This document shows positions 1 through 13,447 of a stretch of 64,000 nt of DNA, one piece after another (position 1 is the stretch's first letter; each line of letters begins with the position of its first letter). The DNA is from Piromyces finnis (lineage: Eukaryota > Neocallimastigomycota > Neocallimastigomycetes > Neocallimastigales > Neocallimastigaceae): the NCBI GenBank assembly GCA_002104945.1, contig MCFH01000016.1, positions 620,001 through 684,000 of the forward strand, read 5' to 3'. The notes below the pieces were generated by a model. That model made no database searches. It had not been told where the DNA came from and saw only the letters and a program-made list of their open reading frames with translations. Both the position numbers and the translations under genes were made by a program.

Positions 1-244
1 TTCTTATTGAAATAAATTTACAATAAAGTGTTTTTTATATTTTAGTCTTTTTTTATTAATTTATTTTTTTTTTTTTTTTTTTTTTGTCTTGTTTTGTTTT
101 TGTTTTTGTTTTTTTGTATAAAAGATAATAAGTTGAATATAAATCAAAAAAAAAATAATAATAATAATAATAATAATAATATAAATAAAAAAATATTATT
201 TTTATTTTATTTTTATTATTAATCTTTTTTTAAAACTCTGTATG

Positions 245-279
<35 letters not shown>

Positions 280-287
280 ATTTAATT
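1..287. other. AT-rich 3' flank of DDI1
   Basis: No coding signal. It holds long T runs (about 65-85 and 247-273) and a short AAT microsatellite (about 154-180). It is downstream of the minus-strand DDI1 stop codon, so it is probably 3' UTR plus spacer. Confidence 0.6.
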
Positions 288-1526
288 TTAGAATAATAAA
301 GATGCGGCCATATTTTTATCGCCATTTGCAAGTTTTAGTGCCTGAATAACTTCTAATTTTGAAAAGCCTAAACTCATTAAATCTTTGATTGCTTCGTCTG
401 AGAAATTATCAGAGGAAGAACTTGAATCTACAATATTACGAGTTTAAGGAATATGATTAGAATATTTGTTTACTTTTATAGTTGTTTTGTTTTAATTATT
501 ATTTTTGTTATTATTTTTTAATTGATTTAATAAGGATATAAAGTATATTATTATATTATTTTAATTTATCATTAAATTTTTTATTTTATTCTTTAATAGT
601 TTCTTTTAATTTTATTTTTATAATTTAAAAGTTCTTCATTGTAAACAAGAACAAAATAATCTTCTTTTTATTAAAAAATTTATCTTTCTTTTATGTTTTG
701 TTTTATCCACAACTATAGTATAAATTGTTATTATATTACAACAATAATAATATGATATATTTTATAAATTGATTACTCTCCTTTCTTTAATTTTTTATTT
801 TAATTTTTATACTTTTATATACTTTTTAAAATCTTTATATAATAATTAATTTTTCAATAATATATATATAGATATATTTTGTGAAACTTACTATTTAGGT
901 TAGATGTATTTCCTGTGATTTCTGGTTTTGGAGCTTCTGCTGATTTTCCTTTTAATTGGTTCTTTAATTCTTCCTTATTAACATTACGTTTTGGAATTTC
1001 ATGTTCAGCTAAAAATGGTACACTTTCATTACCAATTTTTAAAGCACCTTCACCTAAATCAATAATAACTTGATGTCTTTTTAACATATCCAAACCAAGA
1101 ATTAAATCAATTTTTTGATTCTATTTAAAAAGTAAAAAAAAAAATAAAGTTATAATTAGATAAAGTATAATTCATTTACTGTTAGTCATTAAAAATAAAA
1201 CTAAAAATATTCTTTTTTATTTTCATTTTCAAATTGATATTTTACTTCTAAAACTGATATAGTAGTAGCAAATGAACTATCACCAATTGTGATATCTGCG
1301 TTATGAATAACACCAAGAATTTTAGCTACACCTACACCTTGAGCAATACCTGTAAATCTATCATCAATTAAATAAGACATACTATATAATATATATATAT
1401 ATATATATAATATTATAAAATTAAAAGAAATAATATTAGAATATTGAATTATTTTTGTACGATTTGATTATTATTAATTTGATTATTTTACCCGCATGCT
1501 TCTACACATTCAGGGCTCACTATTGA

Positions 1527-1557
<31 letters not shown>

Positions 1558-2833
1558 GGTTGTTTAATATAATGAAATATAATATTAATATTTATAATGC
1601 TTTATAATATTTATAATATTATAATGAAAATTAATTTATTTACTAATTGTTTTTTGAGCTCCGGTATCAACAAAAGCTTTTAATGGATGATTATTCATTT
1701 TACAATTAATATAAAGCATAGTAATCTATTATATTTAATAGCAAAAAATAAAGTCAGTTAAAATTAATAATTTTTAACAATTAATAGTTTATTACTTACA
1801 TCTCCAAAGAATTCAGGATGATGTTCTAAAGCATACTATAAATATTAATTATTGTAAATATTTATTGTTATTCATAATATTTGTGTGATTGATTATACAT
1901 CTTTTGATACTTACTTCATAATTACGATTAATATTTTCCTTTTTAATTGCATTTTCTATTTTTCTTTGAGCTTCAATATCAAATGGATTTTCATTTATAT
2001 ATTGCTTTTTTAATATCACGTTAAGTTATAAATACAAATTTATATAAAACATTACTAGATTAATCTAATAATTAATACATTTATTTGATAGTATACATAC
2101 AATTTCTTCTAATTCTTTTCTTTTTCTTTCTTGAATTTCTCTTTCAATTTTTTTTAATTCATCTTCAAAAGCTTTTGGATTATCTATGACGCTTTCAAGT
2201 TGTGGGAATTTCTATAAAATGAAAAAACGAAAGTAAAAAAAAAACCATTATTAATATAATAATAGTAAATAAATAGATAAATATAATTAAATAAATACTC
2301 TAATTATTTCATTCAATTTATATTTATTTGATTTTAAGCTTAATCTTAAAGCTTCATAATTATTATTTTGTTGAGGTATAACTTGTGGATTCTTTGGGCT
2401 ATTATTTTGATAAATAGAATTGTAATAAAGTATATTGTTCAAGATTTTATTAATTATATAGAATATATAAATGAAATAATTTCAACATTTATATATATTT
2501 TTATAGTAAATACCTTCTTATTAATTGAATAATATCATCATTACTGATCGATAAATCGTTTAATGTTTTGTTATCTTCTTGAATGGTGTTTCCATTATAA
2601 ATTAAAATAATTTCATCAACCGATAAATTAACTATTTTTGATAGTTTTTTTTTTAAATCAATAATCTTCAATGAAAAAAAAAAAAAAAGAATAGAAATTA
2701 ATTTTTATTTTATTTTTTTTTTAAAGGAAAACATTTTCCAATGACTTAACTACTCTTTAAAACATACTTTTTCTTCTTGAGTTACTTTTACACTTTGTAA
2801 ATCTTCATCATCAATTAAAATTGAAACCTTCAT
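288..2833 (-). CDS. DDI1: DNA-damage-inducible protein 1 homolog (ubiquitin-like / retropepsin-like protease / UBA), multi-exon
   Basis: Ddi1 is a proteasome shuttle and aspartic protease acting on heavily ubiquitinated proteins. The start ATG (2831-2833) opens with [15 protein letters not shown], a ubiquitin-like N-terminus that continues in the next exon (about 2530-2670). The retroviral-protease-like core is split over several exons. It has the flap-side lead [20 protein letters not shown] with the catalytic Asp codon at 1666-1668, then SPECVEACG (about 1490-1515), [19 protein letters not shown] (about 1300-1370) and [12 protein letters not shown] (about 1040-1093). The final exon encodes a UBA domain ([20 protein letters not shown]) ending MAASLLF-stop. 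Motif order matches the family: UBL, linker, RVP, UBA. At least eight short introns interrupt it, each with GT(A)-type donors on the minus strand. Internal exon edges were not all fixed base by base. The protease domain is a cellular Ddi1 domain, not a retroelement. Confidence 0.93.
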
Positions 2834-3490
2834 TTTGATATTTATTACTATTATTAAGTCTTAAAAATATATATATATAATTATAATAATAACAAATAAA
2901 TATATTAAATAATAATAAATCTAAAATGAAAAAAATAAATATATTTTATATTAAAAATAGACATTAATTACTTTCATTAATATAAATTATAAATTTTAAA
3001 TATTAATATTAATTTAAATTAAATTTCCAACTTAAAAAATATTTTCAGAAATTCTAAAAAAAAAAAAAATGTTTAAAATCTACATATAAATTATTAAACA
3101 ACAAAAAAAAAAGATTTTATTATAATATTATAATTAAATAAAATAAAACTATTTATATAATGATTTGAATATATAAAATTAAAAAAAAAAAAAAAGCTTT
3201 ATATAAATTTTTAAATATATTTATATATATATATATGTTTTTTTTATTCTTTCTAATATTTTATAAATTATCTAAAAGAAATTGGAAAAATAAGTTACAG
3301 ATTTTAATTATAAATATTAAATTGTTTAATTGTTTGTTTGTAAATAATGTATCCATTAATTTAATTATATAATGTATATATATGACGGATGGATACATTT
3401 CTATTATATTATATATTTGATAAAAATTAAAGAATAAATCCTTTTCAAAGTTTAAATAATTCTATTATTCTAATAATGTAACTAAATTAA
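2834..3490. other. intergenic region between ESF1 3' end and DDI1 5' end
   Basis: About 650 bases of A/T-rich sequence with no coding signal. Both flanking genes are on the minus strand, so this should contain the DDI1 promoter and the ESF1 terminator. No specific element could be recognised. Confidence 0.5.
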
Positions 3491-6400
3491 TTAAAATTTA
3501 TTTGTTCTTTGTTTTTTCTTCTTTTCTTCCATTGCTATAGCTTTTCTTTTGATCTATTAAAATAAAATGATAATAATAATAATAATAATAAGTATTTATT
3601 TATTCATTATTCAAATGTTATAATACCATTATACAATTTATAGACTTACAGAATTGACCATAGATGAAATTTCTTGCTTTTCACTTTCAATATTAACATC
3701 ACTATCAGGAATCTGTATAAATATTAACAATTGATATTTGATTTTTATTATTAATATTTTTCATCTTCAATCCATTTAATTAAACCTATAAAAATAATTA
3801 AATAATCATTTACCTTTTCTTTAGCAGATGATGATTTTGATTGATTTTGTCTGGCTTCCATTAACTTTTCCATGTTCTTTGTCTTCTTATATCTTTTTAA
3901 CATTAACAAATATACATGTTTGTTTTTAGTTAATATTCTTAATAAAATTATCATTTTTATTTACTTTATAGATTTGAACTATTAAATAACAAAAAATTAA
4001 AACATACTGTGGCATAGTTGGATCAATAGCAAATTGATGATCTGTTAAAACTGATGAGAAACGTGGATCATTGATGTTTAATTCGAAATTATCTTCAGCT
4101 AATTCCTTCTTTAATCTCTTTTGTTTTCCCTTTAACTTCTTCTTTCCTTGTAATTTTTCACGTTTCAATACATCCTTCATATCAAACTCATTGGCCTTCT
4201 TAACACTTTCACTGTTATCCATCATTAAAAGTTGTAATTCTTCCTTTGACTTACGTTTGGCTTCTCTTTCTTCTTTACTTAATCTATTCTTTTTATTCTT
4301 CTTCTTACTTTCTTTATTTTCTGTTAATAATAAACAGAAATCAAATAATATTTATTTATATAAAATATTAGTATTTAATTATTTATATTTTGAATATTAA
4401 AAAAATAAAAAATCAATTTTTCTAATTTACCTCTCTTAAATTCTTCACTTTCTTCTAATTCTCTTTCAGCTTCAGCAAAGAATGGATCATCCATATCAAT
4501 TTCATCCATTTCATTATCAGATATTAAATTATCTAATCAAAAGTAAATAAATTTTATACCGAAATTATATAAATTATATATAACAAACAGTTAATTATAA
4601 TATGAAATGTTTGTTTTTTTTATACAATTTAAATAATATTATTTATACCATCATCATCACTTTCTTCTTCCTTATTCATTTTCTTCTTCATTTCACGTTT
4701 GGCCTTCTTCTTTTCTCTTTGTTTTCTTAAGTATGCATCAAATACAGTTTCATTTTCTAATTCCTATTACACGAATATTACATTATTAATTTTTAATTTC
4801 ATAAAATAAAAATATCATTATATCAATTATTAATATATCATTTTATATTATTATTTTACTATCAATTTATCTTAATATATTTAAGTTATTATTTATATTT
4901 ACTTCTTTTTCCTTCTTTTTATCTAATATGTTCTTAGCAGCTTGACTTAAACCTGGGGCAAAGGTAATTTCCATTTCTTGATTATTGTCTTCATTTTCTT
5001 CATCATCACTATTTCCTAATAATAATTTCTTATATCTTTCTCTTGCTTCTTCATCATCTTCACTATCTTCTTCATCTGAAGCAATATAAGCTTGGAAATC
5101 CATATTCTTTAAATCTTCTTTGGTAAACTTTCTACGAGTGATTTTTAAACGATCTGGATCATCATCATCCCAAGTTAATTTTACTTTTGAGTGTCTAAGT
5201 GCTTCAGTTGAGAATTCATTTGGTTCGTAAGCAACTGGGGTTTCATATGCAGCATTACTATTTATTAGTAATAAAGTTGGTGTTTTTGTTTAAAATTATT
5301 ACAATATAATTAATTAAAATGGAATCATTATGGTATAACTTTTAATAAATTTATATATTATGTTATTCTTACACTGGTTCATCATCAAAAGTTTCTTCAT
5401 CTGGAATGAAACGAAGATCAAGAATATTTGAGGATTTTTCGATTTCTACACCATCACAGTTATTGTATATTTCAACAGCTGTATCTACTGTATCACATTC
5501 AACAACAGCATAATAATACCTTTTATAGAAATAAAAATATTATTACAAATATGTACATATTTCCATTAATTGAATAAATCAATAGATAGATATTTTTAAG
5601 ATTTTCAATAATAAAAATATTTACTTCAAACGTTCTAATTGATACTTTCTTAATTCTTCATTATCAAATTCTTCACCTTTATCTTCTTTAACTAAGGTTT
5701 CAACAGTGACTTCCTCTTCATCATCTTCTTCAATTTTACCACCAAAAATTGCAGCTGGTGGACCATTTCTACTTTCCTGTTATTACCATTATTATTTCAT
5801 TAAATGTTTATTCTTTAAAAATTATTTTTTCTAAATTTACTATATAAATTTAGTTATTAATATATTTACCTCTTCAAGACGCTTTTTACCAAATTCTGAT
5901 TTATAAATTTTTACTGATTGAATTGTACCATTTGCTGGTTTAAAAGAATCAAATAATTTGAATAAATCAAGAGCCTTTTATATTGAGGTTTATTATGATT
6001 TACCAAGGTAATTATTTACATTTATACAATAATGAATTAATATTTATTTAATAATGTGTAATTAATTTCTAATCTTATATTAACATACTCTTATTTTATC
6101 CCAGTCAAGATTTACTGCAGCAAAACGTCTTGTTTGATCTCCAGTTGGAACATCCTAAATATTAATAGATGTTTTTGTTAAATTTATATTTAAATTGTAA
6201 TTGTAAGAATAGCATTTATCATTATCAAATGCTTTTATTATATTTTAATACACTTACACCATAAATATCAACTTCTGGAGCTTCAGCTTCAATATCTGAC
6301 CAATCATCTTCAGAAGAAGAATATAATACACCTTCACCTCTAGCATAATCAATTTCATGTTCTGATTCTGATTCTTCATCACTTCCTTCTTCCTCTTCTT

Positions 6401-7007
6401 CTTTTTCTTTTCCTTTATCAAGTTTTTTATTTTCTACATTTTCTAATTCTTCTTCTTCTTCGCTTTCTTCGGAAGTAACTTCTAATTCCTTTTCATCATC
6501 TGAATCTCTATCTTCAATTTTATAATATCTTTTTATATCTGATTTACTATTTTTAATTTTTCTACCATACTTATCAACCCTTCCTATTTATACAAATAAT
6601 ATTGTTATTTTTTTTATTATTTTTTTTTTTTTGAAGAAAAAAAAATATTAATTAAAAGTTGTTGCTTTAGATTAATATTTAATTAATATATTAAATTTTG
6701 TTGTTCAACGCTATATTTTTAATAACTATAATGACTTCTTTTTTTTTTTTTAATAGTTCAACTAATAATAATTTATATCAATTTTTAAAAAAATCATTTC
6801 AATTAAATAAATTATTTTACCAACTACAGAGAAATCTTCATTTTCTAACATTTGACTGAAACGTTTATCAATGTTAATTTTGGTCTTGTTTTTCTTTGGG
6901 CGAAGGAAACGTGGGTCAGAGAAAACCCTTGAAAAACGAGGGTCTGTGGTAACAAAATCATTTTTATTCCCTTCTTTCCATTGATTTTTAACCTTTGGTT
7001 TTGGCAT
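3491..7007 (-). CDS. ESF1: Pre-rRNA processing protein Esf1 (NUC153 family), multi-exon
   Basis: Esf1 is a nucleolar factor of the small-subunit processome, needed for early 18S rRNA maturation. The start at 7007 gives [20 protein letters not shown], followed by the signature repeats [13 protein letters not shown] and [15 protein letters not shown]. An acidic stretch follows (about 6300-6590). The RRM-like core reads [19 protein letters not shown] and [15 protein letters not shown] (about 5385-5530). Then come [20 protein letters not shown] (about 5120-5200), further acidic and lysine-rich segments, and the C-terminal NUC153 motif [19 protein letters not shown] with [14 protein letters not shown] (about 3840-4090). 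The last exon ends [11 protein letters not shown]-stop. The first splice junction can be read: codon GTT-G joins GA-AGG-GTT, keeping [10 protein letters not shown] in frame. There are roughly ten short introns. The 5' end is divergent from DOC1. Confidence 0.93.
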
Positions 7008-7362
7008 TTTATTATTATATAAACTATTAATGTTTAATTATAAATAAAATATTGTTAAAGAAAAGTTTTAAAAAAAATAGGTATATAACTTAAAAATTCA
7101 TAATTCTATATAATACAATATAATGATAATATATGTTACTTAAAGAATGATTGGATATTTTATTGATTTTTAAAAAAAAATTGAATATATATAAAAATTA
7201 TTTATTTTTATACACTATATGAAATTTTAAAAATTTAATTACTGTTACACAATTATACTTTAATTTTTAATTAAGTAATAAAAAAAAATGAATATTAATA
7301 TTTATTATAAAATTTATTCTTTAAAATTTTTTTTAATTAGAAAAATAAATAATATAAAAAGA
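7008..7362. promoter_or_regulatory. divergent intergenic region, ESF1 / DOC1
   Basis: The ESF1 ATG (minus) and DOC1 ATG (plus) are separated by only 355 bases, so both promoters must lie here. The stretch is almost wholly A/T. No canonical TATA or factor site stands out against that background. The call rests on gene orientation, not on a recognised motif. Confidence 0.5.
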
Positions 7363-8549
7363 ATGGATATTGATGTTATAGATGCAATGGAATTTGAAAG
7401 TAAAGTTTTCATTAATAAATAAAATGAAAGTTAAAAGTTAATAAAGATAAAAAATATTAATAACATATACAAAATTTGATTTGAATATTAAGGTAATAAG
7501 AATTTACGAGAAGTAGGTTCTTTAGCAACTTGGTCACTATCAACATATAAAATTGGATACGGGATTGAACAATTACGTGATGATAATGGAGATACATATT
7601 GGCAGTAATTATTTAAAATATCAAAATATTTTAAATTATTTTCAATGAAATTTAAAATATATAATTTAAAAATAATAATAAAAAAAAATTTTTTTTATCA
7701 ATTATTTAATAATAGGTCTGATGGACCACAACCTCATTTAATTAATATACAATATAATAGAAAAATGAATATAAGTGTAATTCAATATAAATGATTTTAT
7801 AAATATAAAAATCATATATAGAAGGATGGTTTTTTCTTTTTTCGAGAAATATATTATTTAAAATTTAATTTTCCAATAATTAATTTTAAATTGATATTTA
7901 TGTACATGTACCAATAAACAAAATAATAATCATTTTTTTTTCTTTAATAGCATATTGCCCTATTGTTGGATTATAAACAAGATGAATCATATACCCCAAA
8001 TAAAATATCTTTAAGAGCAGGAACAAGTTTTCAAGATTTACAAGAATTACAATTATTTGATTTGGAGGAGCCACAAGGATGGCTATATATAAAATTATAT
8101 GATAATAATAAGTAATTCTTTACTATATTATATACTTAATACTAAAAATATATAAGCAATATTAATAAATTAATGATTGTTAAAAAAAACATCTATTGAA
8201 ATATGTATATTACTTATATTATTTTCAAGACCATTACGAACTCATTTAATTCAAATTGCAATCATTTCAAATCATCAAAATGGAAAAGATACACATGTCA
8301 GACAAGTTAAAATATATACAGAAAGAGAGTAATTATCACAAATAATATAATTGTTTGTTATTATTTTGTATTTTATCAATTATTAATATATTTAATAAAA
8401 ATAAAAAAAAATATATAATGATATATATTGTATTTTATTTATATTTATAATACTATTAACTATTATTATAAATTAGACCATTATATCATGATAAGGACTT
8501 ATTACCATTTTCAAGTCTTGAATTTGAAATGTATTCAACTATAATATAA
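7363..8549 (+). CDS. DOC1: Anaphase-promoting complex subunit 10 (Doc1/Apc10), six exons
   Basis: Apc10 is the substrate-recruitment subunit of the APC/C ubiquitin ligase and forms the D-box receptor with the Cdc20/Cdh1 co-activator. Exons were read as 7363-7399, 7493-7604, 7716-7776, 7951-8111, 8230-8328 and 8477-8549. They join in frame to 180 residues, the usual size of the DOC domain. Family motifs are present in order: [67 protein letters not shown], and the conserved [20 protein letters not shown]. The C-terminus, [12 protein letters not shown], is only slightly longer than the domain. Introns are 90-175 bases with GTAA/GTGT-type donors and AAG/TAG acceptors. Confidence 0.95.
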
Positions 8550-8783
8550 AAAAAAGTGTATCTTAAAGCACATATATTAAAAGTTTTATTGATTTTTTTA
8601 TTTTTCGAATTTATTTTTTTTTATATTATACCAAAGAAAAAATGTATATATTAAAGTTATTTTTATTCAAAAAAAAATAAATATTAAATAAATAAAACAA
8701 TTATTTTCTCTTAATATTCGAAAGTTGTTATATATAACATATTATACTATTAATATTTTATGTTTTTTATTTATTCATTCATT

Positions 8784-8828
<45 letters not shown>

Positions 8829-9532
8829 TTATTTTTATTATTTTTATTATTGTTATAATAATAATTAATTGCATTGATAATAATTAAATTTTAAAAAATA
8901 ATTTTTATAAGCTTCTCTATGTGAAATCTTTTCTATATTATTATTGTTGTGGTGGTGGTGGTGGTGGTAGCTATTAAAAAAATTTTTCCCTTCAAAACAA
9001 AGTATTATTTAAAAAAAATTTTTATTCTTTATTTTAAATAGAAATTTAAGAAAAAAAAAATCTACTATTATTGATATACAAAATAATTAAAATTAAAAAA
9101 TTTTAAAATATATTTTATATAAAAATAAAAATATATAATAATACATTAATAATATATAATAAAAATTATTCTAATATATAATCTTTTTTTTTTTTTTTTT
9201 TTTTTTTAATAGTTTCATTTAAGGTTTAAAAGTAGTGCTATATATATATACAATTATAACATTAATAAGTTAAAGCTAATTAAAATATAGAATAATATTA
9301 TATAACAAATCTTAATATATTTATTAAACTATAATAATTTACACAAGTGGGATTTAAAATCCATTATTATTAATTTAATTTCAACATAATTTCTTAATTA
9401 TAAAATTATTTAAATGAAATTGAAATATATATTTTATAACATAAAAGTATTTAAGTAATTCAATAAAACAATTTGAAAAATATTCAGTTCTCAAATAAAT
9501 AAAAATATAATATATATATATTTTTTAAAAAA
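8550..9532. other. intergenic region DOC1 to SGF29
   Basis: No coding signal was found. It contains a TTTA microsatellite (about 8784-8824), a short GGT run (about 8948-8968) that is rare GC-rich sequence here, and a T tract at about 9184-9207. The right part must hold the SGF29 promoter. No motif was recognised. Confidence 0.5.
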
Positions 9533-11424
9533 ATGCATTCAGGAAAGGATTCAAATGAACGCTTAAATGAACGTTCAAAAAGGCTTAGTATTACCTCAGC
9601 GACATCAAAAGATATTTCAGAAGAATTATCATTATGGAATCAAATCTGTACAGATCTCTTAAATTTATATAATTTACATAAAGAAGCTGAAACAGTAGTT
9701 CAAAAAACAAATAAATACCATGACAAAATTAATGGAAAACCTGAATGTAATTATTTTTTCCTATATTATAATACCATATACAAAGATGAAAATTAAATAT
9801 AGAAAGGAGAAGGGAAAATATAATAAATCTTATTGATAAATTATTATTGTTGTTGTTATTATATATATAAGTAGTTAATATAGAAATAAAAATAATCATT
9901 AAAATAAAATAAAATAAAATAATAGAAATTTTAAAAATTTAAAAAAGAAATACTAATTCTTAACAAATTTATATTTAATAATAAACAAAATATTATATAT
10001 TTTTGTAATTAATATATATATTATACTTTTAAAAAAATAATTATTAAATTAATAAAATCAAAGTATTAAATCCAAAGGTTGCTAAAAAATTAATAGAAAG
10101 TTATAATAGAGTAATTGAGAAAGCTACAAAAGAACAAAAGTATGAATTTATGTTAAATATTTTAACTTAAATATACAGTAAACATAAATTATGATAAAAT
10201 TATATATATTAAATGTTATAATTTAAATATTGCAATATTAAATAGAGAAATTACCAAAACAAAGGATAATTTAGATATATTAATTGCATTACAAAATAAT
10301 TCAGAGAGTGGTAATTATATTTTATATTATAAGCATTTTCTATTATTCATTTGCAAATAGTATTATAATTAATCATCAAAACATTGTATATAAAAAAATA
10401 AGGAATAGAACATAAAAGAAAGAAACGTAAGATGGATAAATACTTAAATTCCTCAAAATTAAAGTATATATTTTATATAAATAAACTATTTAATATTTAA
10501 TAGTTAATAATCAATTATTAATTACAAATTGCAAATTTCTTTTTTTTCAATAGATCTCATGATAATAAACAATACAAACCCTTATCACCGGGAAATTTAG
10601 TAATAAAAAATTTTATGAAAATAACATTTTTGAAAATTGTTTTTTTTTTTATTTTTATTCTAATAATTAAAATTAAATAATATTAGGTTGTTGTTAAACC
10701 ACCTGGTCAAGATTGGTTATTAGCTTCAGTCTTGCAATATTTTCCTGATAAAAACAAGTATCTACATATTTCCTATAATATATCTATACTATATAATAAA
10801 AAAAATAAAATTCTAAATAATTTACATTTTATTTTTTTGTATATACATAGATATGAAGTGGAAGATGTTGAAGATGATGAAGATAGACCTGGTATAAAAA
10901 AGTAATTAAATTTATTTTTATTATTTTTATTGTTACTATTATTATATTATATAATTATATAATTATATATATATATAAAAAGGAAAATTACACATATATC
11001 AAGATTATTAAAACAACTATTTATAATAATAAATTTTTAGACGCTATATTTTCCCAGTAAAATGTGTTTTAGAAATACCTAACGAAGATAATCAAAAACC
11101 ATATTTCCCAATTGGACATGAAGTACTTTCACTATACCCGAATAGTTCTTGTTTTTATAAGGCTACCATTATTAAAACCCCAAATGAAGTAAATAATATA
11201 TTGGTTTTATATAGTACTGATAAAAAAAATAAAGAAATACTTAAAGTTTTATAATTAATATTAATAATTTAATATAAATATAAATAATAAAGCATAAAAA
11301 TTCGTCAAATGGTAAACCTGCATATATTGTACGGTTTGAGGATGATGATGAAGCAGAACGTGAAGTTCCAGCAGATCGTGTATTAGATATGCCACCAAAA
11401 ATGAAATTGAAAGAAGACAAATAA
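9533..11424 (+). CDS. SGF29: SAGA complex subunit Sgf29 (tandem Tudor H3K4me-reader), multi-exon
   Basis: Sgf29 is a subunit of the SAGA/ADA histone acetyltransferase module and reads H3K4me2/3 through a C-terminal tandem Tudor domain. The first exon (from 9533) encodes a helical region with LSLWNQICTDLLNLYNLHKE. The next exon joins in frame (GAA-T plus TA-TTA) to give LLNPKVAKKLIESYNRVIEK. The Tudor region begins SPGNLVVVKPPGQDWLLASV (about 10590-10740) and continues NKYEVEDVEDDEDRPGIKK (about 10850-10905), RYIFPVKCVLEIP, PIGHEVLSLYPNSSCFYKA (about 11110-11165), then YIVRFEDDDEAEREVPADRV, ending KMKLKEDK-stop. The FYKA and FEDD motifs match those around the methyl-lysine pocket of known Sgf29. 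The intron near 11190-11290 (GTAAAT...AAAG) is inferred from frame continuity. Length and domain order fit the family. Confidence 0.92.
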
Positions 11425-11630
11425 ACCATAGTGTTTGAATATTATTTATTTTAATAAATAAAATGTTTTATATAAGAAATGTTATAAATATTTTATTTAT
11501 ATTAATTTATATATAGATAATAAAATAGTATATATAAAAAAATGTTAACTTTAAAAATTATTTTATCATTATTTCTTTCAAAGAGAAAAAAAGTCTATCC
11601 AGTTAATACTATAAATTAATTTTAATGCAA

Positions 11631-11635
<5 letters not shown>

Positions 11636-11679
<44 letters not shown>

Positions 11680-11715
11680 AGAGAGAGAGAGAGAGAAAGA
11701 AAGAAAGAAAAGAGA
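11636..11715. repeat. A41 tract followed by GA and GAAA repeats
   Basis: A run of 41 A (11636-11676) passes into alternating GA (to about 11695) and then GAAA units, about 80 bases of pure purine on the plus strand. It lies just downstream of SGF29. Confidence 0.9.
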
Positions 11716-12440
11716 AGAAAAAAGAAAAATCATTAACTATATAAGTGTTTTTAAATTATATAAAAATAATAATTATGATAATTGAAAAAAATTTTTTTTT
11801 TCCTTTAAATTATTATACAGTATATAAATAAGTAAAGAGAAAAAAAAGTAGTAAACTTTTATATATCTTTTCATGAATATTTTTATATTTTTTTTTTATT
11901 GTTTTAGTATTTATTGTGCATTTAATAGTTAAAATCTTAAGAATATTCCAAAAATAATGATAATAATAAATTATCTAGTGAGATACTCTTTATTTTAAAA
12001 TTTTAAAAGAAATTATTTTTAATTGAGTATAATGTTTTAAAAAAGATAAAGGAATCAAAATTCTTTTTTTTTTTATTCTTATTTTTATTAATCAATAAAC
12101 CTTAAAATAAATATTCATTAATAAAACAATTTTTTTACTTTAAAGTTCGATGTTATATGTTATGTAATTATTACAATCGTTATCATAATTAAATTAATAC
12201 ATTATATAAGAATAAATTTTAAAATAAAAAAATGAATATTAAATACAATTAAAATAGATTAAAAGGCTAAACAATTAAAATAATTACTACTAGCCCTAAT
12301 CTTTATTTCTTTTCTATTAAATAAGTGAATGATGTAAATAAAATATTAATATTTTAGATAAATGTAATAAATAAATTAAATGAATATTTAAATAATTTAT
12401 ATAATATTTAATAAACTAATTTATAATAATTAATTTATTA

Positions 12441-12477
12441 GAAAATTATAGTAATTATTAATGGTCCTATAATTTTC
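12441..12477. repeat. short inverted repeat, 11-bp arms
   Basis: The arm gaaaattatag (12441-12451) is exactly complementary to ctataattttc (12467-12477), with a 15-base loop. A short A/T-rich palindrome could arise by chance in this composition. Confidence 0.7.
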
Positions 12478-12558
12478 CGAGCAGCTTTATCTTAATTTTA
12501 TTAATTATGACATCTATTATAAACTTTAAAAAATCAAAAATAATATTTTAATTATTTT

Positions 12559-12560
<2 letters not shown>

Positions 12561-12640
<80 letters not shown>

Positions 12641-12641
12641 T
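12561..12641. repeat. compound microsatellite (CTA)n(AAT)n
   Basis: About twelve CTA units run directly into about fifteen AAT/ATA units in the same 3-base register, suggesting one point change spread through part of a triplet array. Confidence 0.9.
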
Positions 12642-13210
12642 TGTAGTAATAAATTTTGAGGAAAATGAATTTTCATTAGCTGTCTATATTAATGAAATTC
12701 TTAATTATTTTCTGTGAAATAGCTATGTTTAGGAACCTTTTTTTTTTAAAAAAAAAAAATAAAAACTTTTTAATTTTACTTTTGTTAATAGAAGGACCAT
12801 AAAATAAATTTAAAAATATATTTATAATTATATATATAATTGTATATATGTATTTATAATATCGAAAGAAAAAAAAATTTTTTTTTCTATTATACACTAA
12901 ATATTGTTAAGACGATCAATTTTTTATTATTAAATTAGGTGATTTTCATAATTTACATTAATGCTTTAAGAATATAATAATCATACATTACTTATATTAT
13001 TATATAGACTTTAAAGAATTTTTCTTTTATGATAGTTTTGGTTTTAAAACCAATATACTATTATAAAAACTTTATATTTGTCTTTTTCACAATTAGATGA
13101 ATATCTTTTTTACAATTTTTATCTTTATCTTTTATTTGTTATTAGTGAATAATTTGGTGAAAAAAAAAAAATTATTGAGACAAATTTCTAAAACAATACA
13201 AATTAAAATT

Positions 13211-13211
<1 letters not shown>

Positions 13212-13294
<83 letters not shown>

Positions 13295-13374
13295 TAGAAT
13301 AATAATAATAATAATAATAATAATTAGAATAATAATAATAATTAGAATAATAATAATAATAATAATAATAATTA

Positions 13375-13423
<49 letters not shown>

Positions 13424-13447
13424 TAGAATAATAATAATAATAATAAT
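13212..13447. repeat. AAT triplet array with spaced TTAG interruptions
   Basis: About 235 bases of AAT units, interrupted by TTAG at 13294, 13324, 13342, 13372 and 13423. The intervals are 30, 18, 30 and 51 bases, all multiples of three. The poly-Asn and poly-Ile open frames across it are artefacts of the repeat. Confidence 0.92.

Noticed and set aside
854-1093. Possible small stand-alone gene on the minus strand
   Set aside because: It is the DMLKRH exon of DDI1; the flanking exons and splice sites connect it.
1490-1720. Retroviral-type aspartic protease motif suggesting a retroelement
   Set aside because: UBL upstream and UBA downstream identify the cellular Ddi1 protein; no reverse transcriptase or LTR nearby.
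12676-12897. Minus-strand Phe/Lys/Ile-rich frame
   Set aside because: Composition follows T/A homopolymers; no motif, no exon context.
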